Positions 17,300 to 27,000 of a DNA stretch of 64,000 nt are shown piece by piece. Position 1 is the first letter of the stretch. Each line of letters begins with the position of its first letter. The notes under the pieces were generated by a model that had not been told where the DNA came from, did no database searches, and saw only the letters and a list, made by a program, of their open reading frames with translations. Both the position numbers and the translations under genes were made by a program. This DNA comes from Flavobacteriales bacterium UBA6057 (GTDB lineage Bacteria > Bacteroidota > Bacteroidia > Flavobacteriales_G > Salibacteraceae), in contig DIYJ01000017.1 in assembly GCA_002428995.1 (NCBI GenBank), positions 186,001-250,000 on the forward strand, in the 5' to 3' direction.

Positions 17300-18187
17300 A
17301 TGCGCATGAAACTCCTGGACGGAAAGGCAATTTCAAAGGAACTGCGGGAAGAACTCGCGGCTGAAGTCAAAGAGATGGTGGGCAAGGGTGAACGCCCTCC
17401 ACATCTTGCGATCGTATTGGTCGGAAACAATCCAGCCAGCGAAACCTATGTAAATGCTAAGGTGAAGGCATGCAAGAACATCGGTTACGAGACTTCGCTC
17501 ATGCACTTCCCGGCTGACATTTCTCAGGAGCTTTTATTAAGTGCCATCGATGAGTTGAATGAGAATGAGGACATAGATGGCTTCATCGTTCAGCTGCCCC
17601 TGCCTGCGCACATCGAAGACCGGACAGTCATTGAACGTGTATTGCCCGGGAAGGATGTGGATGGCTTTCACCCGATCAATGTGGGTAGAATGTCGCTTGG
17701 TCTGGACTCATTTGTTTCGGCCACGCCCGGAGGTATCGTGGAAATGATCAAACGCTACGGAATTGAGACCGAAGGAAAGCACTGTGTGGTGCTCGGCCGT
17801 AGCAACATTGTGGGTGGTCCCATGAGTATCCTGATGCGCAGAAACACGTATCCGGGCAACTGCACCGTCACCATTGCTCACTCGCGCACACAAAACCTTG
17901 CCGAAGTATGCCGATCCGCGGACATTCTGGTGGCAGCCATTGGAAAGCCGGAGTTTGTGACAGCGGATATGGTGAAAGAAGGAGCCGTAGTAATTGATGT
18001 AGGGATCAACAGGATTGACGATGCAAGTCGCGAGCGCGGTTATCGCCTGGTTGGTGACGTAGCCTTTGATCCCGTTGCAGAGAAAAGCTCTTACATCACG
18101 CCCGTACCCGGAGGAGTAGGTCCCATGACTATTGCCTACCTGCTCAACAATACCATGATCGCTGCGCGGAAGAGAATAGGGCAGTAG
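17300..18187 (+). CDS. folD: Bifunctional methylenetetrahydrofolate dehydrogenase/cyclohydrolase
   Basis: 295 aa. Diagnostic motifs: SETYVNAKVKACKNIG (catalytic Lys), IVQLPLPAHIE, GKDVDGFHPINVGRM, the NADP-binding stretch VLGRSNIVGGPMS, and TPVPGGVGPMTIAYLLNNT at the end. It converts 5,10-methylene-THF to 10-formyl-THF in the cytosol. The first ATG (17300) abuts the ffh stop; a second ATG two codons later is an alternative start. Co-transcribed with ffh. Confidence 0.97.
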   Translation: MRMKLLDGKAISKELREELAAEVKEMVGKGERPPHLAIVLVGNNPASETYVNAKVKACKNIGYETSLMHFPADISQELLLSAIDELNENEDIDGFIVQLPLPAHIEDRTVIERVLPGKDVDGFHPINVGRMSLGLDSFVSATPGGIVEMIKRYGIETEGKHCVVLGRSNIVGGPMSILMRRNTYPGNCTVTIAHSRTQNLAEVCRSADILVAAIGKPEFVTADMVKEGAVVIDVGINRIDDASRERGYRLVGDVAFDPVAEKSSYITPVPGGVGPMTIAYLLNNTMIAARKRIGQ

Positions 18188-18265
18188 GTCGGTTTCTTGA
18201 GAGGCCTTCCTTGACATTCAAGCCTATTTTACCTTTTCAAGATTCATATACGGCTATCAGTCGCA

Positions 18266-18318
18266 AGCTATCAGCTGCCAGCAACCTTGCTTATTCGGAT
18301 GGCTGACAGCTAGTAGCT
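18266..18318. repeat. Imperfect 17-bp inverted repeat of AGCTATCAGCTG type
   Basis: AGCTATCAGCTGCCAGC at 18266-18282 pairs with GCTGACAGCTAGTAGCT at 18302-18318 in 14 of 17 positions, with a 19-nt loop; a further AGCTAATAGCTG follows. It lies in the 248-bp gap between folD and murB, which shows no gene. It may be a dispersed intergenic palindrome or a weak terminator. Confidence 0.45.
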
Positions 18319-18435
18319 AATAGCTGAAGGGGAACAACTAATGATAACAAACCGCTGTTGCTAAACTCCCGAGCTTGAGCTCTTTTCAAAGGATCACCTC
18401 CATTCCTTTACAGCTCCGATTTAAAATCCGCAGCC

Positions 18436-19446
18436 GTGAACATCAGTCACAACGTCAACCTTCAGACCTACAACACTTTTGGATTGTCATCTGTAGCAGA
18501 ACGACTCGTTCGTTTGGAGAGTCGTGAGCACATTCGGGAGTATTTTGAAGCGGACGAACCGCAACCTTCATTGGTGCTGGGGGGCGGAAGCAATCTTTTG
18601 CTCACCAAGGATATTTCCGGAACGGTGCTCAAAATGGAGTTGGCCGGGATTAAAGTCGTGAACGAGGATCAGGATCATGTTTATGTAAAGGTCGGAGCAG
18701 GGGAGGTGTGGCACTCCTTTGTGATGCACGCCATTCAACAAGGCTGGGCCGGAATTGAAAACCTCAGCCTCATTCCCGGAAGCGTTGGAGCTGCGCCCAT
18801 GCAAAATATTGGAGCTTACGGTGTGGAGATCAAGCAAGTGTTCCACGAATTGGAAGCTTATTTGACTCACGATCGATCCTTTCAAACATTTGGCCTAGAC
18901 GATTGCAGTTTCGGCTACCGCGAAAGTGTCTTTAAGCATGCCTTGAAAAACAAGGCAATCATTACCTCAGTCACCTTCAGGTTGAATAAACGGCCTGCGT
19001 TCAACACCAGCTACGGTGCCATCGAAGCTGAATTGGAAAAAATGGGAGTGCGCGAGCTTTCCATCAAAGCCATCAGCGATGCGGTGATTCACATCCGACA
19101 GAGTAAACTCCCCGACCCAAAAGAGATCGGCAATTCAGGGAGTTTCTTCAAAAACCCGGTGATTGACAAGGAACACTTTCAGAAGCTGAAAGCAGAATTT
19201 CCAGAAGTGGTGGGCTATCCTGCGGGAAAGGAACACATGAAGGTGGCGGCCGGTTGGCTGATCGAGAATGCCGGTTTCAAAGGCCAGCGCTTCGGAAACT
19301 ACGGAGTCCATGAACGCCAGGCACTCGTGCTGGTGAACTATGGCGGAGCCAAAGGAGAAGACGTATTCCAGCTTTCCGAAACGATCATCAAGAAAATTGA
19401 TCAGCGCTTTAGCATTAAGCTACATCGCGAAGTCAATGTCATCTGA
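18436..19446 (+). CDS. murB: UDP-N-acetylenolpyruvoylglucosamine reductase
   Basis: 336 aa, started by GTG at 18436 (NISHNVNLQTYNTFGLSSVA). FAD-binding and catalytic motifs: VLGGGSNLLLTKDI, LIPGSVGAAPMQNIGAYGVE, FGYRESVFK (the Tyr loop of type I MurB), NSGSFFKNPVI (proton-donor Ser) and AAGWLIENAGFKGQRFG. The length and Tyr loop fit the type I enzyme as in E. coli. It reduces UDP-GlcNAc-enolpyruvate to UDP-MurNAc with NADPH, in the cytosol. Not in an operon with other mur genes here. Confidence 0.96.
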   Translation: MNISHNVNLQTYNTFGLSSVAERLVRLESREHIREYFEADEPQPSLVLGGGSNLLLTKDISGTVLKMELAGIKVVNEDQDHVYVKVGAGEVWHSFVMHAIQQGWAGIENLSLIPGSVGAAPMQNIGAYGVEIKQVFHELEAYLTHDRSFQTFGLDDCSFGYRESVFKHALKNKAIITSVTFRLNKRPAFNTSYGAIEAELEKMGVRELSIKAISDAVIHIRQSKLPDPKEIGNSGSFFKNPVIDKEHFQKLKAEFPEVVGYPAGKEHMKVAAGWLIENAGFKGQRFGNYGVHERQALVLVNYGGAKGEDVFQLSETIIKKIDQRFSIKLHREVNVI

Positions 19447-19584
19447 TCTGGTGGTATTCCTTGTAGGCTTTCCGGGATCAAGGGCAGGACAGTAAATCCG
19501 AGGGTAATTACTATGATCTCGGTGCTGAGGAAGAGCTAGTCCATAAAGGTGTTCTCATCGGAAGGTGAAAGATTTAACCAGCGA

Positions 19585-19779
19585 TTATGCATCAGACTTC
19601 TTGGCAATGTTTCTTGAGTAGAAGGATCCGTTCGGTGGAAACAACAAAACTGCTTCATCCATCCTGAGATCAAGGGATCTCATAAGAAGCTGGGCTGAGG
19701 CTTTTGGTTTGTCGGAATCCATCCACTTGCTGTAGATCTGCTTTCCATCTGCGATCATGGCGCAGTTTGAGTCCGGCAT
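19585..19779 (-). pseudogene. Doubtful 64-codon frame, possibly a gene remnant
   Basis: The frame reads MPDSNCAMIADGKQIYSKWM and ends RNIAKKSDA. It continues upstream without ATG for about 18 sensible-looking codons (RVLLFDNVEEYQQCDLHR) to a stop, as if a longer gene had lost its 5' part. No family is recognised and no promoter is seen. It could equally be chance. Confidence 0.2.
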
Positions 19780-20028
19780 TCTGTGCAGATCGCATTGTTG
19801 GTACTCTTCTACGTTATCGAATAGAAGTACTCGTCAAAAAAAGCCTCTTAGTTTAAGAAAAGGTTATCAGTTGAAGGTATTCAATTAGAGGTCGCTGACA
19901 GACGTAGTAGTTCGGAGTGCCATGGGGATAGTGTGGAGTGTGATTGTTTGGGATAACTACCGTTATCTTGGTGATTTTGTTGATCTCAGCTTTTCAATAA
20001 TTAGGGCTTTTTATCTCGTTTCAGCGAT

Positions 20029-20036
20029 TAGATTTG
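20029..20036 (+). promoter_or_regulatory. Candidate -7 box (TAGATTTG) for the RHS locus
   Basis: TAGATTTG fits TAnnTTTG and lies ~125 bp before the chosen ATG of the first RHS-locus gene. The GATAAC/GTTATC hairpin at 19952-19967 lies upstream and could be a binding site. All five large genes downstream are so tightly packed that this may drive the whole locus. Confidence 0.4.
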
Positions 20037-20159
20037 CGGCCCCTATTTGTTGTTAACTAGCTGTTGTTGATTAATCCCTCCTCTTTTCTGAGTGGCGTGT
20101 ATCAGTTGCTCTGTGGGCATTTTGGCTATTGTCGAAGCTTTTGTTTTGCGCAGTATCTA

Positions 20160-22931
20160 ATGTTTTTCCGGGCTTGTTTCCCTGTTTGGGTATACAGCAG
20201 GGAGAAAGTGTTTCCTGACACTTGGTGCCGTCTCCTGTGGTTTTTTCGTCTGTTCTATTTTATTCGGCCTGAACACGCTGCCGGTGTCATTCTTTTCATT
20301 CTGTTTTGGTCGATAGCGCCTGAAGTGAATGCTCAGGTGGAGTTAACTGTGGATGATCAAAATCCACTATCTCTATCCACTTACAGAGTGCATGTACTTG
20401 AGAGAACAGACTCTCTTTCACTGCGTCTTTTTTTGCGAACTGATTCGCAGGGTTTCTATCGATTCAAGACTCATTCGTTTGCTGCCCGCCCAGGTGGGCA
20501 CAATTTGGGATTCGTAGGTTGGAGTGAAGTAGATTCTTTACTCAGCGAAGATCAGAAGGCTCTTGCTGCATGGTCCGGACAAAGGTTTCCTGAATCATCT
20601 TACCAGGTGGAGGTCAGTCTTGTGGATGTCCTCGGTGATACCGTGGCTAAGGACAAGTTTGAATACATGCCTCCCCGCTCTCTTGTTCAGGCTATTCGTT
20701 CAGATTCCGGAGTGCTTTTGTTTCCTGGTCCGCAGTGGGTTGATTCTTCCTTTTTGGAGGTAGAAATTATGCCCGGAGCCAAAACGGTTGTATTTGAGGA
20801 TTTGAATGATACAATCCTGTTGGAGCCATCCGTTTCGAGGGTCGAGGTTACCTACAACAATCTGAGGCTTCAGTCCCTCGAACTAAGTCCCGAGCCGCAA
20901 TTGAAGCCCCGTTTGAAGTCGGCAGATGTGCGCTCGAATCCGAAGCTTCCCACCGTTCCCGTGAGGTCATTTAGCATCGACCTCGTCACCCTCACCTCTG
21001 GGGCAGCCTTTGCAGAGCGACAGTTCAGTGGTGCAGCGATCCAAACTCCCAGTTATCACAGCAGCTTAAAGGCGAACCTGAATATTTTAGGCCTGCCCTT
21101 CACGGGAACGGCTTACGGAATATGGTTGCGCCATTCCCAATGGCCCGATTGGCTCGACAGTCCGCTGAACTATGGAGTGCTCGAGTTTGACAAGGAACGC
21201 TTTGATCAGCAGTATGCGCTGGATCTGTCTGACGGGCAAGTGCGCGATGCTGTAGATAAGAAGAGACGGTTGAGCCTTCGGAATGAAATCGCGATTGATC
21301 AGGAGCTTTTGAGACTGGATTCCATTGAACAGAATGGCAGCGCTGGAATGGACACCTCCGGGTTGGTACAAAACCCGAAGACTGGAAGGTCAAAACCGAG
21401 GTGGCTCCAGTTTGATTGGCTCAAAAGGAGGAATGCTTCGCGCCAAGATTCGCTGCCAGAAGGGAATGGAAAGGACCTTGAAGCTCAGCGGGATCATCTA
21501 CTGAAGAAACGACAGGAGCAACGGGAAAAACGAGCAGAGTATGATCGGCTTCTTCACCAAATCGATTCTGCTCAATCAGCCGGTGGCGGGTTGCGGGTTA
21601 CGGATCTTTCTCCCAGTGTTCGCAAGGAGTTTGCAAAGGCTGGATTGATCAATCAGCAAATGGCGCGCCTTCAATCGCTGGAAGTAGGTAATATATATCC
21701 CAGGCGCTATGTGAACGAAGCAGTAGAGCCTACCAACGAATACACCGGGGTGACTTCTGAGCTGAACCTGATGAAGGACCTTGATTTGTACATCATGTCC
21801 GGCCGCAGTCGGTTTTCGGTATTCGGGAATTTTGAGCGCAGTGCGCTGGCAGAGGCCGGCTTGGTCAAGTCTTTGGGAGATGCACGGTTATCAATCATTG
21901 CTTCCCGCGAAAGCACGGCACCATTCCTGCGCAGGCGAAACAACACCCCGGAAATCACTCAAAACCTGGCCTCCTTTCAGCGGACCTTTCTTATTCTGGG
22001 ATATGAGCACCAGCTGAACGAGACATTCTCCGTAGGGCTCTCAGCCGAGCAGAGAACATCGACCCTTACCAATTTCGATTCCCTTGATTTTAACGGTCGC
22101 TACTATGCCTATGCAGACGCCTCCTACCGAATCTTAGGTCTCCGGCTTTATGGTGAATATGTAGACCAAAGCTTTATCCGAAATCTTTACCTGGCGCCCA
22201 TCCCGGGATCGGTAAAAACCGGGTTGGAATCTACTCTTCGCCTGTTCAAGGGCTATATGAATGCATCGTTTGGCTACGAAGTGTTGTTGCAGTCCAGCAA
22301 CCCGGAAGGCGCTGGTAGCTCCCGTCTGGCTAATACCGGTTTCAAGTATTCGCTCTCCACTGCTTTCAGCAAAGCTCCCAATGTGAGTGTGTCCTACCAT
22401 CCTTTTTACACCAGCGGGCGTTCGCAGCTTACCGGTGGTGGAAACATCGTCAGCTTTTCCTCCCGATCTGCTCTTTCCCAAGCCACGCTTAGCTATGCAC
22501 ACACCGGAGGCCGTTTCAAGATGCATACTGCACTTCAGGCCCAGCGTATCGCCAATGCCGTGGTCTACGATATTGAAACCACTGAGCGCGAGATCAATTC
22601 TCAGGTCGATGTTGTTTCGGCCCAGGTTTCGGTCTATAACGCCAGTCACATGGCTTCCATCAGTGCTTCCGTTCAGGAGCTCGATACCCTGCAAAATCAG
22701 AACCTGAGTGCTCGATATGAATACACATTCAAACCCTTTGGTGCAGGTGTGCAAGCCGGTGTCGGGCGTTCAAGGCAGCAGATGGTGTATCAGTTTTCCG
22801 CCATCCTTAAGTACGGCACAGAAGGCTTTCAGGCCAACCTGGAGCCCGGCCTGCTTCAGTTTGCCGATGCCCCTCGCTTTTATCCAACCCTCAACATCCA
22901 GTTGACCAAAAGACTCTGGAAAAAGAAATGA
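20160..22931 (+). CDS. Outer-membrane-like protein heading the RHS locus
   Basis: 923 aa from the ATG at 20160; a TTG 32 codons upstream is also in frame. A long, hydrophobic N-terminal region ends in GVILFILFWSIAPEVNAQ, a plausible signal peptide with cleavage after NAQ. The middle (~380-520) is rich in charged helical sequence. The last ~370 residues show short alternating strands with turns (YYAYADASYRILGLRLYGEY, GVQAGVGRSRQQMVYQFSAI), like an outer-membrane beta-barrel. I do not know the family. Its position at the head of a coupled RHS operon (4-nt overlap with the next gene) suggests it exports or anchors the RHS proteins; that is inference. Confidence 0.65.
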   Translation: MFFRACFPVWVYSREKVFPDTWCRLLWFFRLFYFIRPEHAAGVILFILFWSIAPEVNAQVELTVDDQNPLSLSTYRVHVLERTDSLSLRLFLRTDSQGFYRFKTHSFAARPGGHNLGFVGWSEVDSLLSEDQKALAAWSGQRFPESSYQVEVSLVDVLGDTVAKDKFEYMPPRSLVQAIRSDSGVLLFPGPQWVDSSFLEVEIMPGAKTVVFEDLNDTILLEPSVSRVEVTYNNLRLQSLELSPEPQLKPRLKSADVRSNPKLPTVPVRSFSIDLVTLTSGAAFAERQFSGAAIQTPSYHSSLKANLNILGLPFTGTAYGIWLRHSQWPDWLDSPLNYGVLEFDKERFDQQYALDLSDGQVRDAVDKKRRLSLRNEIAIDQELLRLDSIEQNGSAGMDTSGLVQNPKTGRSKPRWLQFDWLKRRNASRQDSLPEGNGKDLEAQRDHLLKKRQEQREKRAEYDRLLHQIDSAQSAGGGLRVTDLSPSVRKEFAKAGLINQQMARLQSLEVGNIYPRRYVNEAVEPTNEYTGVTSELNLMKDLDLYIMSGRSRFSVFGNFERSALAEAGLVKSLGDARLSIIASRESTAPFLRRRNNTPEITQNLASFQRTFLILGYEHQLNETFSVGLSAEQRTSTLTNFDSLDFNGRYYAYADASYRILGLRLYGEYVDQSFIRNLYLAPIPGSVKTGLESTLRLFKGYMNASFGYEVLLQSSNPEGAGSSRLANTGFKYSLSTAFSKAPNVSVSYHPFYTSGRSQLTGGGNIVSFSSRSALSQATLSYAHTGGRFKMHTALQAQRIANAVVYDIETTEREINSQVDVVSAQVSVYNASHMASISASVQELDTLQNQNLSARYEYTFKPFGAGVQAGVGRSRQQMVYQFSAILKYGTEGFQANLEPGLLQFADAPRFYPTLNIQLTKRLWKKK

Positions 22932-24037
22932 TTATGAAACGATTCCTTCCTTCCACACATCGCTTGTCAGCGCTGCCCTTTGTGGCGCTGCTGTGGATGT
23001 TTATCGCGGTTTTGAGCCCAGCTCAGGCGCAGCAATTCATGGTTCAACCCGGTTTGAATGCCCTGCATTTTGCCGAGGGAAACCTGTTTGCCATCCAGTT
23101 TTTTCCCAACGCCAACCCCAACGAACCTGTTGCCATGGAAGCGCAATTATCGCTCAACGGGAAAGTTGTGGCGCGCCAAAGAGGAGTGACAGAACCAGGC
23201 TCCAACAGCGTCCAAGTCCTAAGCGGTGACTGGCCGGAACCCTTTCGCTCGATGACCCGAATGGGGATGATGCCTGTGGGAAGCTATTCGCTGTGCGTTT
23301 CTCCTGCCGGTTCGCCTTCGCAGTGCCAGTCTTTTGTGGTGAGCGCCCGAAGCAATGCCGCACACCTAAATCTGATTGCACCTGCCAAAGGTTCCGTGAT
23401 TGATTATCCCTTTCCGCTGCTTTCCTGGGTGAGCACATTCCAGACGCTCACCGAAGGTGTCACCTTTCGATTGGTAATGAGCGAACGAGCAGGGCTGAAG
23501 CGTTCCAATCTGTTCCGAACCCGCGCAGCCACCAACCTCCTGGATGTGGACGGAATTTCAGAAACCAATCTGACCTATCCCGTAGAAGCGCCACCGCTTA
23601 AGGCAGGAGTAGAATACGTGTGGGGTGTGGAAGCCTATGCCGATGGTTTGCTGCTTGCCCAAAGTGATGTCTGGAGCTTTTCGCTCCGCGAACCGGTAGA
23701 ACTGAACGAGCTTCCGATATCCCAGAGCTACATCGACATCAGCCGCATCAATGACTTGCCGCATTACTACATCCTTGGTACGCTGAAGCTGCGCTATCAA
23801 CCCCAGCGCAGCAACGAAACAGCCCAGGTAACCATCGTGGATGAAAACGGCAAAAAACGCAAACTGAAGCAGGATGAAATGGTGTTTGCTGCCAACAACC
23901 CTTACATGGTGTATGACCTGGAGAACCTGGCCGGACTGAAACACCTGAAGAAATACACGGTAGAGCTCAAACTCACCAGTGGCTTGAAAAAGCGCTTTGA
24001 GATCACCTATGTCAACCCTGCATTTTACGAAAACTAA
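22928..24037 (+). CDS. Exported beta-sandwich protein of the RHS locus
   Basis: 369 aa. Signal peptide (LLWMFIAVLSPAQAQQF). Two immunoglobulin/fibronectin-like segments follow: ~150-255 contains LIAPAKGSVIDYPFPLLSW and YVWGVEAYADGLLLAQSDVW, a pattern of Fn3/DUF928-like sugar or protein binding domains. The C-terminal ~110 residues are a basic beta-rich module. It starts within the stop of the preceding gene (ATGATTATG over TGA), so the two are translationally coupled. Probably periplasmic or surface-bound, acting with the barrel protein or the RHS cage. Function not known. Confidence 0.6.
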   Translation: MIMKRFLPSTHRLSALPFVALLWMFIAVLSPAQAQQFMVQPGLNALHFAEGNLFAIQFFPNANPNEPVAMEAQLSLNGKVVARQRGVTEPGSNSVQVLSGDWPEPFRSMTRMGMMPVGSYSLCVSPAGSPSQCQSFVVSARSNAAHLNLIAPAKGSVIDYPFPLLSWVSTFQTLTEGVTFRLVMSERAGLKRSNLFRTRAATNLLDVDGISETNLTYPVEAPPLKAGVEYVWGVEAYADGLLLAQSDVWSFSLREPVELNELPISQSYIDISRINDLPHYYILGTLKLRYQPQRSNETAQVTIVDENGKKRKLKQDEMVFAANNPYMVYDLENLAGLKHLKKYTVELKLTSGLKKRFEITYVNPAFYEN

Positions 24038-24080
24038 AGACCTCAATATCCCAACTCACGCGATAAAAAACTGACGAACC

Positions 24081-27000
24081 ATGATCATTGGATTCAAGAA
24101 AAAAATCAGCCAACGAAGAGCCAGACGCATAGCTCTGAGCCTAGTCGCGCTTTTCCTGGCCGAAATCATCTCACCGTCTGTCGCCCTGGCCCTCTCCGGA
24201 GGTCCTTCACAACCCGAATTCAGCGGCTTCACACAGGCGTCTGCCACCGACATGGTGGACCTGTTCACCGGAGACTTTCAGTACAATCTGCCGCTCTTCG
24301 ACATTGACGGCTATCCGGTCAACCTTTCCTACCGCTCAGGCCAGGGAATGGAAGAAGAGGCTAGTTGGGTCGGTCTCGGATGGACCCTCAACCCGGGCAT
24401 GGTGTCGCGTTCGGTGCGCGGCATTCCGGATGACTTCAATGGAGAAACAATCACTGAGGTGTTTCATGCGAAAGACCAGTATGCGTTTTCGATTGGACAG
24501 GGCGCTGCCGGAGAAATTGCCGGGTTGGAGTTAGGCGCTGGTCAGGCTTTGAATTTCCATAGTGAATCTGGTTTTTCTGTTGGATTAGATGCGAGCGTTG
24601 GTGTCGGTTTTGGTCCTGTCAATACTGGTATCAGTGCTTCCAGCAGTGCATCCAGCGGGATCACCTTTACACCATACATATCCTCTTCAGGTGCGCTTCA
24701 AATTGACCGACTTGCGATCAGTTCGGTTGGATTATCAGCATCTTATAATTCTCGAAGTGGACTTCAAAACATATCAGTATCGGCTTCGGCTTCTGTTCGC
24801 AGCGAAAAACTAGGTGAAAATATAGGAGGGCCTATGTCTGCAAGCTTTCCCATCAACCAGACGACCTACTTCCCTAGCCAGGCGCCTCGAACCAAATCCA
24901 ATTCCTTCAGCCTTGATGCTAAGCTAGGTGGAGGATTTTACGCTGCAGATGGTTCGCAAGTCATCAAGTCTTCATGCCAGACCACAAAGTCAGATACTGG
25001 TCCACTGGTCGTTCCTGCCTATGGCTACATCTATCATGAGAATGCCCCGGAAGAGGGGATGACTGACTTTAACCGCGAGGGTGATAACGGGCACTTTACC
25101 TCCGAAATGGATTTCCTGCCTGCTGCTGCCCTCATGCCCGATGTGTATTCGGTGACCGGACAAGGCATCAGTGGCGCTATTCGTCCCTACCGCATGGAGA
25201 CCGGAGCGTTTTCAGATCCCGCGGAAGAATACCGAACATCCAGTAGTCAATCTGTTGGTGGCGAGGTGAACCCCGGTTCTGTGTTTGACGGTGGGGCAGA
25301 CCTGAATGATTTCACCTCCGACCTCTACAAGCGACCTTGGGATGAGATCCATGCAACCTACCGTTCTTACGAGCAGGACAGCAACTACATGGGCCAGCCG
25401 GTGAATTCGCTGGAGCAAAACCTGCTCTTTTACAAGATCGGGGAGCTGCGGCCGGTGAACGACTTTTACTTCCGTGGCACCGGGAATTCAGGGGCTGACT
25501 ACGGTGAATTTGACCTCAAGCAGTTTGCCCTCGCGTCTCACAACAGTTTGCAGAGTAGCTACACAAACCTGCTTCCCGAGCGGCACAGCTTTCCTGCAAG
25601 CGATCCGCACCAGCGTCTGACCCGCAGTGAACACATGCAAGTGAAAACTGCAAAAGAGGCCGAGGAAGTAGGCTTTCTGCAACAGGTGGAAGAGTATGCG
25701 ATGGTGAATAGCTATGAAATACTGTCGTCCGCAAACAAAATTGCGGCCTCCGCGCTCACCGCTACTTCGCAGAGCTACACTGCCAGCTCAGGCCTCAATA
25801 TGGAAGAGCATGCCATCGCTGAGATAGAAAGCTATGGAACAGACGGCTCACGCTATGTATTTGGCATCCCGGCACTCAACCGTTCCTTTGCGCAGCACAC
25901 GTTCAGCGTAAATCCCAGCAACGCGAATGATCAGGGGCTTGTGACCTTCACAGGACAGGAAAACAGCATTGGAACTACCTCCGGAGATGAGTTCTTTCAC
26001 TCCAAAACTTATGATGCGCCTTATGCACATTCTTACCTGTTGACGGCTTACCTGGGAGCTGATTACGTAGACGTTACACGCGATGGCATCACCGAAGACG
26101 ATTTGGGCACAGCTGTGAAGTTCAACTGGTCGAGGCTCTACCATGATTTCAAGTGGCGCCTTCCGATGACTCCAAACAACATGGCCGACTATTCACAAGG
26201 CCTGTTGCTGGACGATACCGATGATAAAGGCTCCTACACCTTTGGCACGAAGGACATCTGGTACGCACATTCCATTGAATCGAAAAACCACATTGCGTTT
26301 TTCGTCCTCGGGAACCGCAAGGATGGCTTGGGAGCCTTGAGCGAGAGCGGTGGATTTGACGACAGCAAGCCGCTGAAAAAGCTCGAGGAGATTCGCATTT
26401 ACACCCGCGATGAATGGCAGCGTTATCAGGATCATCCGAGCACAGAACCTGTGGCAGTCAAGACCATCGAGTTCATCTACGACTACTCACAGTGCCCTGG
26501 CGTTGTAAATTATTCTACTAACATTCCTGGCAGCGATGACAACCTGAAGGAGAATCCCAACCTCGGTGGTAAACTCACCCTGCGCGAGGTGATCATTAAG
26601 GATGGTAACAGCAAAAAAGGTGTTCTGAGTCCCTATAAGTTTGATTACCAGTCTCATACTCTCGATGCAGATGTGAACCCGGGTTACCATCGCATGAAGA
26701 CGGATCGCTGGGGATTGTATAAGGGTCAAAACCCAGAGGATGCAAGCACTGCCGAGCTTCGGGAGGAGGACTATACCTATGTCAACGAGATCACCGCCAG
26801 TAAGGAACAGCGCGATCTATGGGCTTCAGCCTGGTGTCTCAAAACCGTCACCCTGCCTTCAGGTGCCACCATTGATGTGACCTATGAGTCCGATACCTAT
26901 GCCAAGGTCCAGGACAAAAAGGCGCAGATGATGTTCCAGGTGGTGGGCTTTGGAGATGAAAACGGCACATACTCCGATAAGCTACACACGGGATCACGGG

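Larger units (their letters stand above)
19447..20159. other. Intergenic stretch before the RHS locus
   Basis: This 713-bp stretch separates murB from the RHS locus. It holds one doubtful 64-codon minus-strand frame (19585-19779), a GATAAC-tacc-GTTATC inverted repeat at 19952-19967, and a candidate promoter at 20029-20036. Otherwise I see no gene or RNA in it. Confidence 0.5.
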
